Shown: positions 14,228 to 19,655 of the stretch, piece after piece | How positions within the stretch are numbered: the stretch's first letter is position 1 | Layout of the letters: every line of letters begins with the position of its first letter | Virus record (IMG/VR): IMGVR_UViG_3300020438_000005 | Location: 1-33,597 of that record | Source of the DNA: a virus | Direction: 5' to 3' (one strand) | Length of the DNA stretch: 33,597 nucleotides | The notes under the pieces: model-generated | The model's input: the letters and a program-made list of their open reading frames with translations, nothing else | Databases searched by the model: none | Told to the model about the DNA's origin: nothing | Made by a program: the position numbers and the translations under genes

Positions 14228-14783
14228 ATCTATTGAGAATTTAGCTGCGGCATTACTTGACGCACAAAACGAAATGGGTGGTGCTGTCATGGATAGCAAG
14301 AACCCATTTTTTAAGTCTAATTATGCTGATTTAACGTCTGTTATTAAGTGCATCAAAGAGCCATTCACAAGCCATGGTTTAGCTTACACACAATTTCCTG
14401 TAAGTAATGAACGTGGCGTGGGTGTATGCACGCGATTGATGCATAGTTCGGGGGAGTGGATTGAAAATGAGTTTGTGCTGCCGCTATCTAAGCAGGACCC
14501 CCAATCTGCAGGCGCTGCGATTACCTATTCTCGCCGATATTCATTAGCGGCTATCGCAGGAATTCCTCAAGTCGACGATGATGCAGAGTCGGCTATGCTG
14601 CGTCCTAAAAAAATAATAACCATTGCTCAAATTGAGTGGCTCAAAAAAGAGCTAAACTCGGAAAAAGATATGAAAGCATTTGAGAAATGGATTCGGTCTA
14701 AAGGGATTGAATCGATAGAGTCTATGACGAGCGAGCAGTTTTATGAAATTAAGCCAAAAGTCAAGACAAGGGTAAAAGCATGA
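14214..14783 (+). CDS. ERF-family single-strand annealing recombinase
   Basis: A 189-residue protein. The first 130 residues follow the ERF superfamily: ESIENLAAALLDAQNEM at the start, then KNPFFKSNYADLTSVIKCIK and, most typical, AGAAITYSRRYSLAAIAGIP followed by DDDAE. ERF proteins such as P22 Erf anneal complementary single strands during phage recombination and genome circularisation. The C-terminal 60 residues are a lysine-rich helix. GGGGAATAAAG precedes the ATG. The stop overlaps the exonuclease start (ATGA), so the annealing protein and its partner exonuclease are made together, as in lambda Red. Confidence 0.88.
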   Translation: MKASESIENLAAALLDAQNEMGGAVMDSKNPFFKSNYADLTSVIKCIKEPFTSHGLAYTQFPVSNERGVGVCTRLMHSSGEWIENEFVLPLSKQDPQSAGAAITYSRRYSLAAIAGIPQVDDDAESAMLRPKKIITIAQIEWLKKELNSEKDMKAFEKWIRSKGIESIESMTSEQFYEIKPKVKTRVKA

Positions 14784-15436
14784 TTGACGATATGAGAAAT
14801 GTTACTGTTGATAAAAATGCTCAAGGCACTGAGGCGTGGTTGGAGTCGCGCTTCGGTGTATTGTCGGCTAGTAATTTTGACAAGTTAGTTACGTCAGTCG
14901 GTAAAAAGTCAACGCAGTCTGTTGGTCTTGTAAATCAGTTGATTGCTGAACGGTTGATGAAGTCTGCTGGCATTGTTGTTAACGAGGGTTTTACCATGAC
15001 CGATGCAATGGTGCGTGGGCAGGAACTGGAAGATGAAGCTAGGCAGTATTTTTCTTTTAATCAAAAAAGTCTTGTTCAAACGTGCGGTTTTATTACCAGC
15101 ATTGATATGGATTGGGGCTGCTCGCCTGATGCGCTTGTTATGGATAACAAAACTATGAGGGTGTGCGGTCTTGAAATCAAATGTCCGTTAGCTAAAACAC
15201 ACGTTTCGTATATGCGTGGTGGTAAATTGCCTGTCAAGTATGTCCAGCAAGTGCAAGGTAGCATGGCGGTTACTGGATTATCAGAATGGTATTTCATGTC
15301 TTATCATCCGTCCTTACCGGCGTTTATTGTGTTGGTTAAACGTGATGATGAATTTATAGATAAACTGACGGCTGAAGCTATAGCCGTTTTAAACGAAGTA
15401 AGTGATGAAGTGGAGAGATTTAATGGAAATGGATAA
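14780..15436 (+). CDS. YqaJ-type (lambda Exo-like) recombination exonuclease
   Basis: A 218-residue exonuclease of the PD-(D/E)XK fold. Residues 15-34 (QGTEAWLESRFGVLSASNFD) are the usual YqaJ opening. Motifs in order: GQELE at 80-84, SPDAL with D117, the catalytic pair E132-x-K134 in LEIKCP, and Q156/Q159 in YVQQVQGSMA. Lambda Exo-like enzymes digest the 5' strand of double-stranded ends to expose single strands for the annealing protein, here the ERF protein just upstream. It overlaps the ERF gene by 4 bases and the SSB-like gene by 14. All key residues are present. Confidence 0.9.
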   Translation: MIDDMRNVTVDKNAQGTEAWLESRFGVLSASNFDKLVTSVGKKSTQSVGLVNQLIAERLMKSAGIVVNEGFTMTDAMVRGQELEDEARQYFSFNQKSLVQTCGFITSIDMDWGCSPDALVMDNKTMRVCGLEIKCPLAKTHVSYMRGGKLPVKYVQQVQGSMAVTGLSEWYFMSYHPSLPAFIVLVKRDDEFIDKLTAEAIAVLNEVSDEVERFNGNG

Positions 15437-15773
15437 GTTGGGTATTGAGAGAATGGGCATTAGTTTGACGATTGACGTTATGAAGTTAGACAAGTCACGT
15501 TTTATAGCCAAGCAAAACGGCGGCAAAGAATGTGATTTAACCTTGTGGTTATCACCAAACAAAAAGGATAAGTTTGATAATCATGGGGGTATTCAAATTG
15601 CCTTGTCAAAAGATGAGCGCCAAGCTGGTAAGGAAGCGCCTTATGTTGGTAATGCGCGCGTATTCTGGGCTAAAGCGGAAATCCTGGCGGATGAACCAGC
15701 GCCAGTGGAAGATGAACCAGCGCCAGTGGAAGATGATACAGGTCAGAAATTTGATGATGATATTCCATTTTAA
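15423..15773 (+). CDS. SSB-like single-stranded DNA-binding protein
   Basis: A 116-residue protein. The start at 15423 is chosen for the GGAGA about 6 bases upstream. Residues 8-90 form a beta-rich, OB-fold-sized domain (ISLTIDVMKLDKSRFIAKQN...ARVFWAKAEIL). It is followed by an acidic linker with a duplicated DEPAPVE unit and the last residues FDDDIPF, the same as the tip with which E. coli SSB recruits RecO, RecQ, PriA and exonuclease I. The tip plus a location after ERF and YqaJ genes supports an SSB role, although the N-terminal domain is not a recognisable bacterial SSB. Confidence 0.7.
   Translation: MEMDKLGIERMGISLTIDVMKLDKSRFIAKQNGGKECDLTLWLSPNKKDKFDNHGGIQIALSKDERQAGKEAPYVGNARVFWAKAEILADEPAPVEDEPAPVEDDTGQKFDDDIPF
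15690..15731 (+). repeat. 21-bp tandem duplication in the SSB-like gene
   Basis: A perfect 21-base unit occurs twice in tandem (15690-15710, 15711-15731) and encodes DEPAPVE twice in the flexible acidic linker. Being a multiple of three it changes only linker length. It is a likely site of slippage variation. Confidence 0.85.
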
Positions 15774-15801
15774 AGCCCATTTTGCGCTACAGGCATGGGC
15801 T
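15774..15801. other. Inverted repeat between convergent early operons
   Basis: AGCCCAT (15774-15780) and ATGGGCT (15795-15801) flank 14 bases, directly after the SSB-like stop. A second pair, GGCCT / AGGCC, follows by 15829. Neither arm has a convincing U-tract on either strand. It may be a weak bidirectional terminator where the rightward and leftward early operons meet. Confidence 0.3.
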
Positions 15802-15831
15802 AGGCCTGCTTCATACGACCGGAGTAGGCCG

Positions 15832-16056
15832 TCAGCTTATGCTTGGGTCAAGCCAATACCTTGCAATCGATACTGAATTACCATAACGATTTTTAACATT
15901 GACGCGCTCAGTCGTTATCATGTCATGTCCAATCTTATTTCTCAAATCATGAATAACGGCGGCTAGTCGGTAGATTCCTAGTTCGTCAAGCGCTTGCAAT
16001 GGTTCGATGCAATGGTTAATTTTCAAATATTCCAATAACTGATATTGCTGATTCAT
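15832..16056 (-). CDS. Small winged-helix DNA-binding protein
   Basis: A 74-residue protein starting MNQQYQLLEYLKINHCIEPL. The pattern LLEYL...CIEPLQALDELGIYRLAAVIHDLRNKIGH...TERVNV is that of a small helix-turn-helix protein family common in phages and prophages, with a recognition helix around residues 28-40 and a wing ending in a Tyr. It may regulate phage genes or act on host functions. GGGAGAATGAT precedes the ATG. It is the last gene of the leftward set that begins at 18436, ending 58 bases from the SSB-like gene. Confidence 0.7.
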   Translation of the reverse strand: MNQQYQLLEYLKINHCIEPLQALDELGIYRLAAVIHDLRNKIGHDMITTERVNVKNRYGNSVSIARYWLDPSIS

Positions 16057-16057
16057 A

Positions 16058-16465
16058 TCATTCTCCCTTGTGGACTCCGGCGTGGTTTAACATGGTTTCG
16101 ACCTCTTCTAATAGGTCATGAAAATACTTTTGCGCTTCATCGGTATACCCAACGCCATTGTTTTGCTTTTTAAAACGATTGTGGCATTTGTAGGATAAAG
16201 CTAAATCTGCCAGTTCTGAAGTAAGGCAAACCCAATCCTCGGATTTTACTCTAACTTTATTAGGAACAGTTCCATCGACCTTATGCCTTATTGCTATGTG
16301 TCCGTCGATTGGAGCAAAGCAGTTCAACGCGTGTTCATCGGTTTCGCCCTTGTCGGTTTTGTGGGTGATTGTGATAGTGACTCCATCGTGTCCGCTGTCT
16401 GCGTCGATGCGTTCCAGTTTTATTGTGTCCGTACTAAACACGGACGGAAAAGTTGTATAAATCAT
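16058..16465 (-). CDS. Hypothetical protein, leftward early gene
   Basis: A 135-residue protein. I chose the ATG at 16465 since GGAG stands 6 bases upstream; a TTG at 16477 also opens the frame. The first 80 residues look beta-rich (ITITHKTDKGETDEHALNCF, HIAIRHKVDG), the rest helical and acidic (QKYFHDLLEEVETMLNHAGV). It is soluble with no membrane segment. No family recognised. It lies 1 base before the 74-aa HTH gene, so both are co-translated. Confidence 0.55.
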   Translation of the reverse strand: MIYTTFPSVFSTDTIKLERIDADSGHDGVTITITHKTDKGETDEHALNCFAPIDGHIAIRHKVDGTVPNKVRVKSEDWVCLTSELADLALSYKCHNRFKKQNNGVGYTDEAQKYFHDLLEEVETMLNHAGVHKGE

Positions 16466-16477
16466 ATTATTCTCCAA

Positions 16478-16633
16478 TTATGAGTTAAGCCATTCGTCAA
16501 AAGTTTTGAGGGGCTCGCCGGTCGTAAAATCGTTTCCTTGTCCGTCATCAGCGAAAGCAAGATAAGCTTCATACTCGTTTTCATTGGTTCCGCGTGCTTT
16601 GGTTTGCCAATGTTCGTTTTGTTCTAGTTCCAT
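16478..16633 (-). CDS. Small acidic hypothetical protein, 51 aa
   Basis: A 51-residue acidic protein starting MELEQNEHWQTKARGTNENE and containing DDGQGNDFTTGEPLKTFDEW. GGAG lies 8 bases before the ATG. Its ribosome site and first five codons (MELEQ) are nearly the same DNA as those of the next gene upstream (16814), so the two starts arose by duplication. This supports translation of both small frames. A role as a small acidic inhibitor or DNA mimic is possible but not shown. Confidence 0.55.
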   Translation of the reverse strand: MELEQNEHWQTKARGTNENEYEAYLAFADDGQGNDFTTGEPLKTFDEWLNS

Positions 16634-16646
16634 TTTATATACTCCA
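16618..16646 (-). repeat. 29-bp leader/start repeat, copy 1
   Basis: The ribosome site, spacer, ATG and first codons of the 51-aa gene. It is identical over 29 bases to 16799-16827, a direct repeat 181 bases apart. Confidence 0.9.
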
Positions 16647-16814
16647 TTCTAAATAAACAGTTCGCTGCATGTCTTCGTTATTACAGTGGGGGCATGCTTG
16701 AATAGACGGCACAGCTTCTTCAAATATATCATCGCAAACTAAGCAGTGGACTGTTAGCACCGTGAAGCGGTCTTCCCACAGGTCATCGTTACGTGTCGTT
16801 TGTTCTAGTTCCAT
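16635..16814 (-). CDS. Small zinc-ribbon protein, 59 aa
   Basis: A 59-residue protein starting MELEQTTRNDDLWEDRF. C24-x2-C27 (HCLVCDD) and C41-x2-C44 (CPHC) form a probable zinc ribbon, typical of small proteins that touch nucleic acid or RNA polymerase. GGAG lies 8 bases before the ATG. It begins only 18 bases after an intrinsic terminator, so its expression may depend on read-through. The stop is 1 base before the 16633 start, which lies in its last codons' neighbourhood and shares the duplicated leader. Confidence 0.6.
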   Translation of the reverse strand: MELEQTTRNDDLWEDRFTVLTVHCLVCDDIFEEAVPSIQACPHCNNEDMQRTVYLEWSI

Positions 16815-16827
16815 TTTATATACTCCA
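16799..16827 (-). repeat. 29-bp leader/start repeat, copy 2
   Basis: The same 29 bases in front of and inside the start of the 59-aa zinc-ribbon gene. Recombination between the two copies would delete one gene cleanly and fuse the leader to the other. Confidence 0.9.
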
Positions 16828-16831
16828 GTTT

Positions 16832-16864
16832 AAAAAGCCGCCACGGAAACGAGACCGTAGCGGC
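16832..16864 (-). terminator. Intrinsic terminator inside the leftward early gene set
   Basis: On the minus strand GCCGC-T-ACGG, an 8-base loop, CCGT-G-GCGGC and then TTTTT. The stem has ten pairs with one T-G wobble. It lies 12 bases after the 110-aa gene's stop and 18 bases before the 59-aa gene, so it should cut or attenuate expression of the last four leftward genes. Confidence 0.8.
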
Positions 16865-16875
16865 GTGGGTTGTGG

Positions 16876-17208
16876 TTATTGGTGGGCGCAATCTACGGTC
16901 TTTTGTATCGTAGTTTGTCCGGCGGTCGTATAGACTTCGATTTCGTCCAATGGGCGGATAAATAAAAGGCTATCGCTTTTCGGAAACAGCAAAGCACGCT
17001 TAATGCAAGCGCCGTTTACATGGAAACGATACTCTCGCACGCCGTTGGGGTGTTCGCGGTGCGTGGTAGAATGCTCAACAAATGCATGGGAATTGCGCCT
17101 GCTAGTCCCCACAAAAACCGAGACTAGCGCATCTTTGCGAGCGCCCCAAGATTTCCCGCTTTTATAAATACATGCGGTGACTTGATTCCAAATTGGGTAT
17201 GATTTCAT
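16876..17208 (-). CDS. Conserved phage protein of unknown function
   Basis: A 110-residue basic protein starting MKSYPIWNQVTACIYKSGKS. The blocks SWGARKDALVSVFVGTSRRN, then SHAFVEHSTTHR and YRFHVNGACIKRAL, are arranged as in small conserved phage proteins I recall only as hypothetical. It looks beta-rich and compact. GGAG with normal spacing precedes the ATG. The intergenic region upstream holds two small hairpins and the intrinsic terminator follows the stop. Confidence 0.6.
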   Translation of the reverse strand: MKSYPIWNQVTACIYKSGKSWGARKDALVSVFVGTSRRNSHAFVEHSTTHREHPNGVREYRFHVNGACIKRALLFPKSDSLLFIRPLDEIEVYTTAGQTTIQKTVDCAHQ

Positions 17209-17231
17209 TTGATACTCCTGTTTTATGAATT

Positions 17232-17268
17232 GATGCCGGATTGCATCGCATAACGCCGCGTGGCGGCG
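17232..17268. other. Two tandem hairpins between early genes
   Basis: GATGC / GCATC (17232-17247) and CGCCGC-GTG-GCGGCG (17254-17268) lie in the 73-base gap between the 85-aa and 110-aa genes. Neither has a U-tract. They could slow polymerase or mark an RNA processing point. Confidence 0.4.
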
Positions 17269-17281
17269 CTAGCCGATAAAA

Positions 17282-17539
17282 TCAAGCTTTCGATAATCGC
17301 TTACGCTCTTCTTTGATTAATTCGTAAGTTGTAAATCTCTCAAATTCTTGCGCTTTTAATCGTGCGGTTGCTTCCTTTATCGCCGCTGCTCTGGTTTCAA
17401 AATATTCCCAGTCGATAAGATATCCGGCGCTCGGGTGTGTCGCGTCATAGAATCCTTGCGAATCTTTCCAAACTGAAATGTCTTTGGCTTTCCAAATCCG
17501 GCCAATGCCTCGTGCTTTTATAATCCTGCCAATTCTCAT
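17282..17539 (-). CDS. Hypothetical protein, 85 aa
   Basis: An 85-residue basic protein starting MRIGRIIKARGIGRIWKAKD. The N-terminal half looks beta-rich with conserved-looking aromatic residues (GFYDATHPSAGYLIDWEYFE), the C-terminal half is a long charged helix. GGAG stands 8 bases before the ATG, and the start overlaps the previous gene's stop by 4 bases (ATGA). No family recognised. Confidence 0.55.
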   Translation of the reverse strand: MRIGRIIKARGIGRIWKAKDISVWKDSQGFYDATHPSAGYLIDWEYFETRAAAIKEATARLKAQEFERFTTYELIKEERKRLSKA

Positions 17540-17754
17540 GATGTACTCTCCGGGTTATCGCCCGGCAAACGATTTGCCGAACTGGGTGTGTTAGAATATA
17601 AGTCGAGTTGATGGTGCAATAAGTCGTGCTGCTCGGGTTCGGGGTTATATGGTAGATACTGACCGCAAGGCGTACGCAGCAAGCCGTGTTGTTTTAGCTG
17701 CTCATTGGTTAACTTATCCATTGCGGTTAAGAGTTGATAGTCTAGGCTAAACAC
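17536..17754 (-). CDS. Hypothetical protein, about 72 aa
   Basis: A small protein with start uncertain. GTG at 17754 has GGAG 8 bases upstream and is preferred; GTG at 17763 and ATG at 17721 also open the frame. The central part reads MDKLTNEQLKQHGLLRTPCG, followed by a His-rich stretch (EQHDLLHHQLDLY) and a polar tail. No family recognised. It overlaps genes on both sides, consistent with tight packing of the leftward early set. Confidence 0.45.
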   Translation of the reverse strand: MFSLDYQLLTAMDKLTNEQLKQHGLLRTPCGQYLPYNPEPEQHDLLHHQLDLYSNTPSSANRLPGDNPESTS

Positions 17755-17947
17755 TGGCAGCACTCCGTAGAAAGTCGGGGTCGCTGCGCTCTAGCGTTAT
17801 CTCATATCCTAGGGACTGAATGACGCGCAAAGCGTGAGGGGTTAAAGTTTTAGTATCGGTTAACTGGGTGAAACGTCGAGCGACGGAACAAACAGGATAG
17901 TAAACGGGGTTGCCGTAAATGTGTTTTTCTCGAATAACTATTTTCAT
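17747..17947 (-). CDS. Hypothetical protein, 66 aa
   Basis: A 66-residue protein. The ATG at 17947 is chosen for the GGAG 8 bases before it; the frame extends upstream without a good site. It starts MKIVIREKHIYGNPVYYPVC, followed by SVARRFTQLTDTKTLTPHAL and ends in a polar tail. The pattern 'YPVCxVARRFTQLTxTKTLTP' suggests a small compact domain in which a Cys and several Thr may be conserved. Unknown function. Confidence 0.5.
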   Translation of the reverse strand: MKIVIREKHIYGNPVYYPVCSVARRFTQLTDTKTLTPHALRVIQSLGYEITLERSDPDFLRSAASV

Positions 17948-17999
17948 TTTTAAAGCTCCGTTATTTATGAAATGGATCTTGCTATCCAGAGGGGATTTC

Positions 18000-18017
18000 G
18001 GGGCGCTCCCACGCCCC
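18000..18017. other. Intergenic hairpin
   Basis: GGGGCG-CTCCCA-CGCCCC, a 6-pair stem with 6-base loop, lies between the 96-aa and 66-aa leftward genes. No T-run follows on either strand, so an intrinsic terminator is unlikely; a pause or RNA-stability element is possible. Confidence 0.4.
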
Positions 18018-18032
18018 TCATCAGGCAAGTTT

Positions 18033-18323
18033 CTAATACTCGTTCGCGGCATAGCTTCGCTGCTCTACAATTCGGGCGGCGTCTGCTTTCAGTTCGTTAA
18101 GTGCGTCTTCGTAGGTGGCAAAAGGTTTTCCGAAATTGCCCACAAACTCTTGCCATTCACTAAGCGCATAACATTCGCTAAAAGTATCAAATCCATCATC
18201 CCAATGCGCCAATGAATAAACGGCAAGTTTCTTAATTATGGGCTGCTCGCATGATGCCCACCAATTTTTCTCTGATAAGCGCTTTTCTGCCCAAGCCATT
18301 TCTCTATCGTTTACATATTCCAT
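18033..18323 (-). CDS. Hypothetical protein, 96 aa
   Basis: A 96-residue acidic, Trp-rich protein starting MEYVNDREMAWAEKRLSEKN. It is probably helical throughout (SEWQEFVGNFGKPFATYEDA, LNELKADAARIVEQ). GGAGATTATC precedes the ATG. It overlaps the end of the upstream 41-aa gene by 13 bases. No family recognised. It is the second gene after the LexA-box control region, so it is a candidate SOS-inducible phage function. Confidence 0.55.
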   Translation of the reverse strand: MEYVNDREMAWAEKRLSEKNWWASCEQPIIKKLAVYSLAHWDDGFDTFSECYALSEWQEFVGNFGKPFATYEDALNELKADAARIVEQRSYAANEY

Positions 18324-18436
18324 GATAATCTCCTGTTATGTCTTCTAAGTTTTTTGTTGCTCAGTTTCTTATTAAGTTTGGTTTCTTTCCTCGATAGGCT
18401 GGAAACCTCGTTTAGTTTTACTCCGTTTTTTTTCAT
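18311..18436 (-). CDS. Basic mini-protein, first leftward gene after the SOS box
   Basis: A 41-residue very basic protein starting MKKNGVKLNEVSSLSRKETK and ending in a run of Lys, Arg and Asn. The ATG at 18436 has a strong ribosome site (GGAGG 8 bases upstream) and lies about 20 bases beyond the predicted transcription start. The longer frame from 18514 would cross the promoter. It is the promoter-proximal gene of the leftward set. The high charge suggests nucleic acid or membrane contact. Function unknown. Confidence 0.5.
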   Translation of the reverse strand: MKKNGVKLNEVSSLSRKETKLNKKLSNKKLRRHNRRLSWNM

Positions 18437-18464
18437 CGTCCGCTCCTCCCTGTGTACTGAGGTT

Positions 18465-18494
18465 ATTATAGCATTATTATCGTATTGCAAACAA
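18465..18494 (-). promoter_or_regulatory. Leftward sigma70 promoter of the small early genes
   Basis: On the minus strand a perfect -10 TATAAT (18470-18465) is extended by TGC just upstream, with a weak -35 TTGTTT (18494-18489) at 18 bases. The -10 lies at the edge of the 15-base element CGATAATAATGCTAT (18482-18468), also found at the 13.6-kb promoter, and the LexA box begins 1 base beyond the -35. Confidence 0.6.
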
Positions 18495-18495
18495 A

Positions 18496-18511
18496 CTGTA
18501 CATTTATACAG
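18496..18511. promoter_or_regulatory. LexA (SOS) box
   Basis: CTGTACATTTATACAG fits the gamma/beta-proteobacterial LexA consensus CTGT-N8-ACAG with an AT-rich core. It lies between the leftward -35 (18489-18494) and the rightward -35 (18524-18529), so bound LexA could hinder both promoters. On DNA damage the early leftward genes, and perhaps the packaging operon, would be released. Confidence 0.65.
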
Positions 18512-18523
18512 CATACGGAGGTA

Positions 18524-18553
18524 TTGATTGTCGGGTGTTACAAAAGATATAAT
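18524..18553 (+). promoter_or_regulatory. Rightward promoter of the packaging and head operon
   Basis: -35 TTGATT (18524-18529), an 18-base spacer and -10 TATAAT (18548-18553). The downstream base C and the 'TTGATTG' start are shared with the capsid promoter at 24633. It leads into the small terminase region. Confidence 0.6.
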
Positions 18554-18576
18554 CCGGTCAATGGTTTACTATCAAA

Positions 18577-18819
18577 GTGCAGCGCATGGGTAAAGGCTAT
18601 CTGGACCAACTGCCAAAAGCAGACATCGACCGACATTTTCCAGAGAAGAACGGAGGGAAAGGAGCCCACGCCCGAAAGTCAACCGCGGAGAGTCGGCAAC
18701 GATTCCGAGACAATTACGATTTAATTTTTGGCAACGATTCACACGCACGCGCAGGCGGCCCCCCCCTTCCCGAAGGCGCGGCGCAGAACCCTGTAGCCTC
18801 CAGCTCAAAAAAAAATTGA
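18577..18819 (+). CDS. Small hypothetical protein upstream of terminase
   Basis: An 80-residue protein from GTG at 18577, or 77 residues from ATG at 18586 (MGKGYLDQLPKADIDRHFPE); neither has a strong ribosome site. The motif RKSTAESRQRFRDNYDLIFG resembles a short motif (DNYDxIFG) of small proteins found near phage terminase genes. After it the tail is low-complexity, encoded over a run of eight C (18759-18766) that could be a slippage or sequencing weak point. The gene lies 10 bases before the terminase small subunit candidate. Confidence 0.5.
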   Translation: MQRMGKGYLDQLPKADIDRHFPEKNGGKGAHARKSTAESRQRFRDNYDLIFGNDSHARAGGPPLPEGAAQNPVASSSKKN

Positions 18820-18829
18820 GGATTATTTA

Positions 18830-19144
18830 ATGCCATCACGTTTAGGATGTCCCAATCGAAATAAGAAGTTTCTTCATTCGCGTTTAAAAGAGATGTATGG
18901 AGAGCATTTTAACCCCATATTGCGTGCTGCTGAGGCAGCTAACCAATTGCATGAGTTAGCGCAAGAAACCGGCACAGCGGCTGATTTATCGCGTTCTGTG
19001 GATGCTTGGGTTCGTGTAGGTGAGTTTGTAGAACCGAGATTAAAGGCCACGACTATTGAAGCTGATGGTGGTTTGACTGTTTCTATTCAGCGCAAGCGTT
19101 ATGATGGTACGGTTGAAGAAGAAGAGATTGATACAGACGAGTAG
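18830..19144 (+). CDS. Candidate terminase small subunit
   Basis: A 104-residue protein starting MPSRLGCPNRNKKFLHSRLK. The arrangement 'LKEMYGEHFNPILRAAEAAN...A-x-DAWVRVGEFVEPRLKA' matches a small phage protein found just upstream of large terminase genes and often called the small subunit (basic start, helical pair, then a YVEPKLKA-like motif). The C-terminus is acidic. GAGG precedes the ATG by 8 bases. The small subunit would recognise packaging sites on phage DNA. The call rests on pattern and place and not on a clear fold match. Confidence 0.55.
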   Translation: MPSRLGCPNRNKKFLHSRLKEMYGEHFNPILRAAEAANQLHELAQETGTAADLSRSVDAWVRVGEFVEPRLKATTIEADGGLTVSIQRKRYDGTVEEEEIDTDE

Positions 19145-19175
19145 AAACGAACACGGAAAAGGTGTTGTTAAACTA

Positions 19176-19349
19176 ATGAAATGCTTGCATTGCAACAATG
19201 AGCTTATATGGGGTGGAGACCATGATGTTGATGAGGAAGATTGCCGAGACGATTTGTTTCTCATGGTAACTAACCTTACTTGCCCCAATGACGAATGTCA
19301 GTCTTTTGTTGAGGTATGGAAGCCTGTCTTGAAACTGGAAGCTAGTTAG
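19176..19349 (+). CDS. Small zinc-binding protein, 57 aa
   Basis: A 57-residue acidic protein starting MKCLHCNNELIWGGDHDVDE. C3-x2-C6, then a CPNDEC near residues 36-41, form a four-Cys zinc site. I start at 19176 because the upstream frame is inside the previous gene. The ribosome site is weak (AAGGTG about 11 bases upstream). It lies between the terminase subunits' genes with a similar Cys-rich protein following; function unknown. Confidence 0.5.
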   Translation: MKCLHCNNELIWGGDHDVDEEDCRDDLFLMVTNLTCPNDECQSFVEVWKPVLKLEAS

Positions 19350-19433
19350 TAGTGTCTTTAGTAGCTCTTGTGTACTTATGGATGGATTAAGGCGCAAACC
19401 CTTATGTGGAGTGATTTTCCGAGTATCAATTAA

Positions 19434-19655
19434 ATGACTATATCTTGTTATGTTTGTGGCAATAAAGAAAATTTAGATGGTTTTGTTGATTACGAAGATA
19501 GCAGTCCTGATGTAGACCATATTTCGATATTTCAATGTAATGCTTGTTTATGTAGTGTAACGATTACTTATCCGTCTCAAAAATTTGTTGATGCTGTTGA
19601 TGAGTTTTTAGAAGGGCCACATTTACGTTTGGTAAGAAAGGGTGATATTGAATGA
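19434..19655 (+). CDS. Small zinc-binding protein, 73 aa
   Basis: A 73-residue acidic protein. C5-x2-C8 (CYVCGNKENLDGF) and C35-x2-C38 (CNACLC) would hold zinc. It ends 4 bases into the large terminase gene (ATGA). Tandem with the 57-aa Cys-rich protein just upstream, it may be a paralogue. No ribosome site is obvious (AT-rich before the ATG). Possible roles include DNA binding during packaging, but this is not shown. Confidence 0.5.
   Translation: MTISCYVCGNKENLDGFVDYEDSSPDVDHISIFQCNACLCSVTITYPSQKFVDAVDEFLEGPHLRLVRKGDIE

Noticed and set aside
18485-18490. TTGCAA as -35 of the leftward early promoter
   Set aside because: The spacer to TATAAT would be 14 bases, too short; the TTGTTT at 18 bases plus extended -10 fits better.
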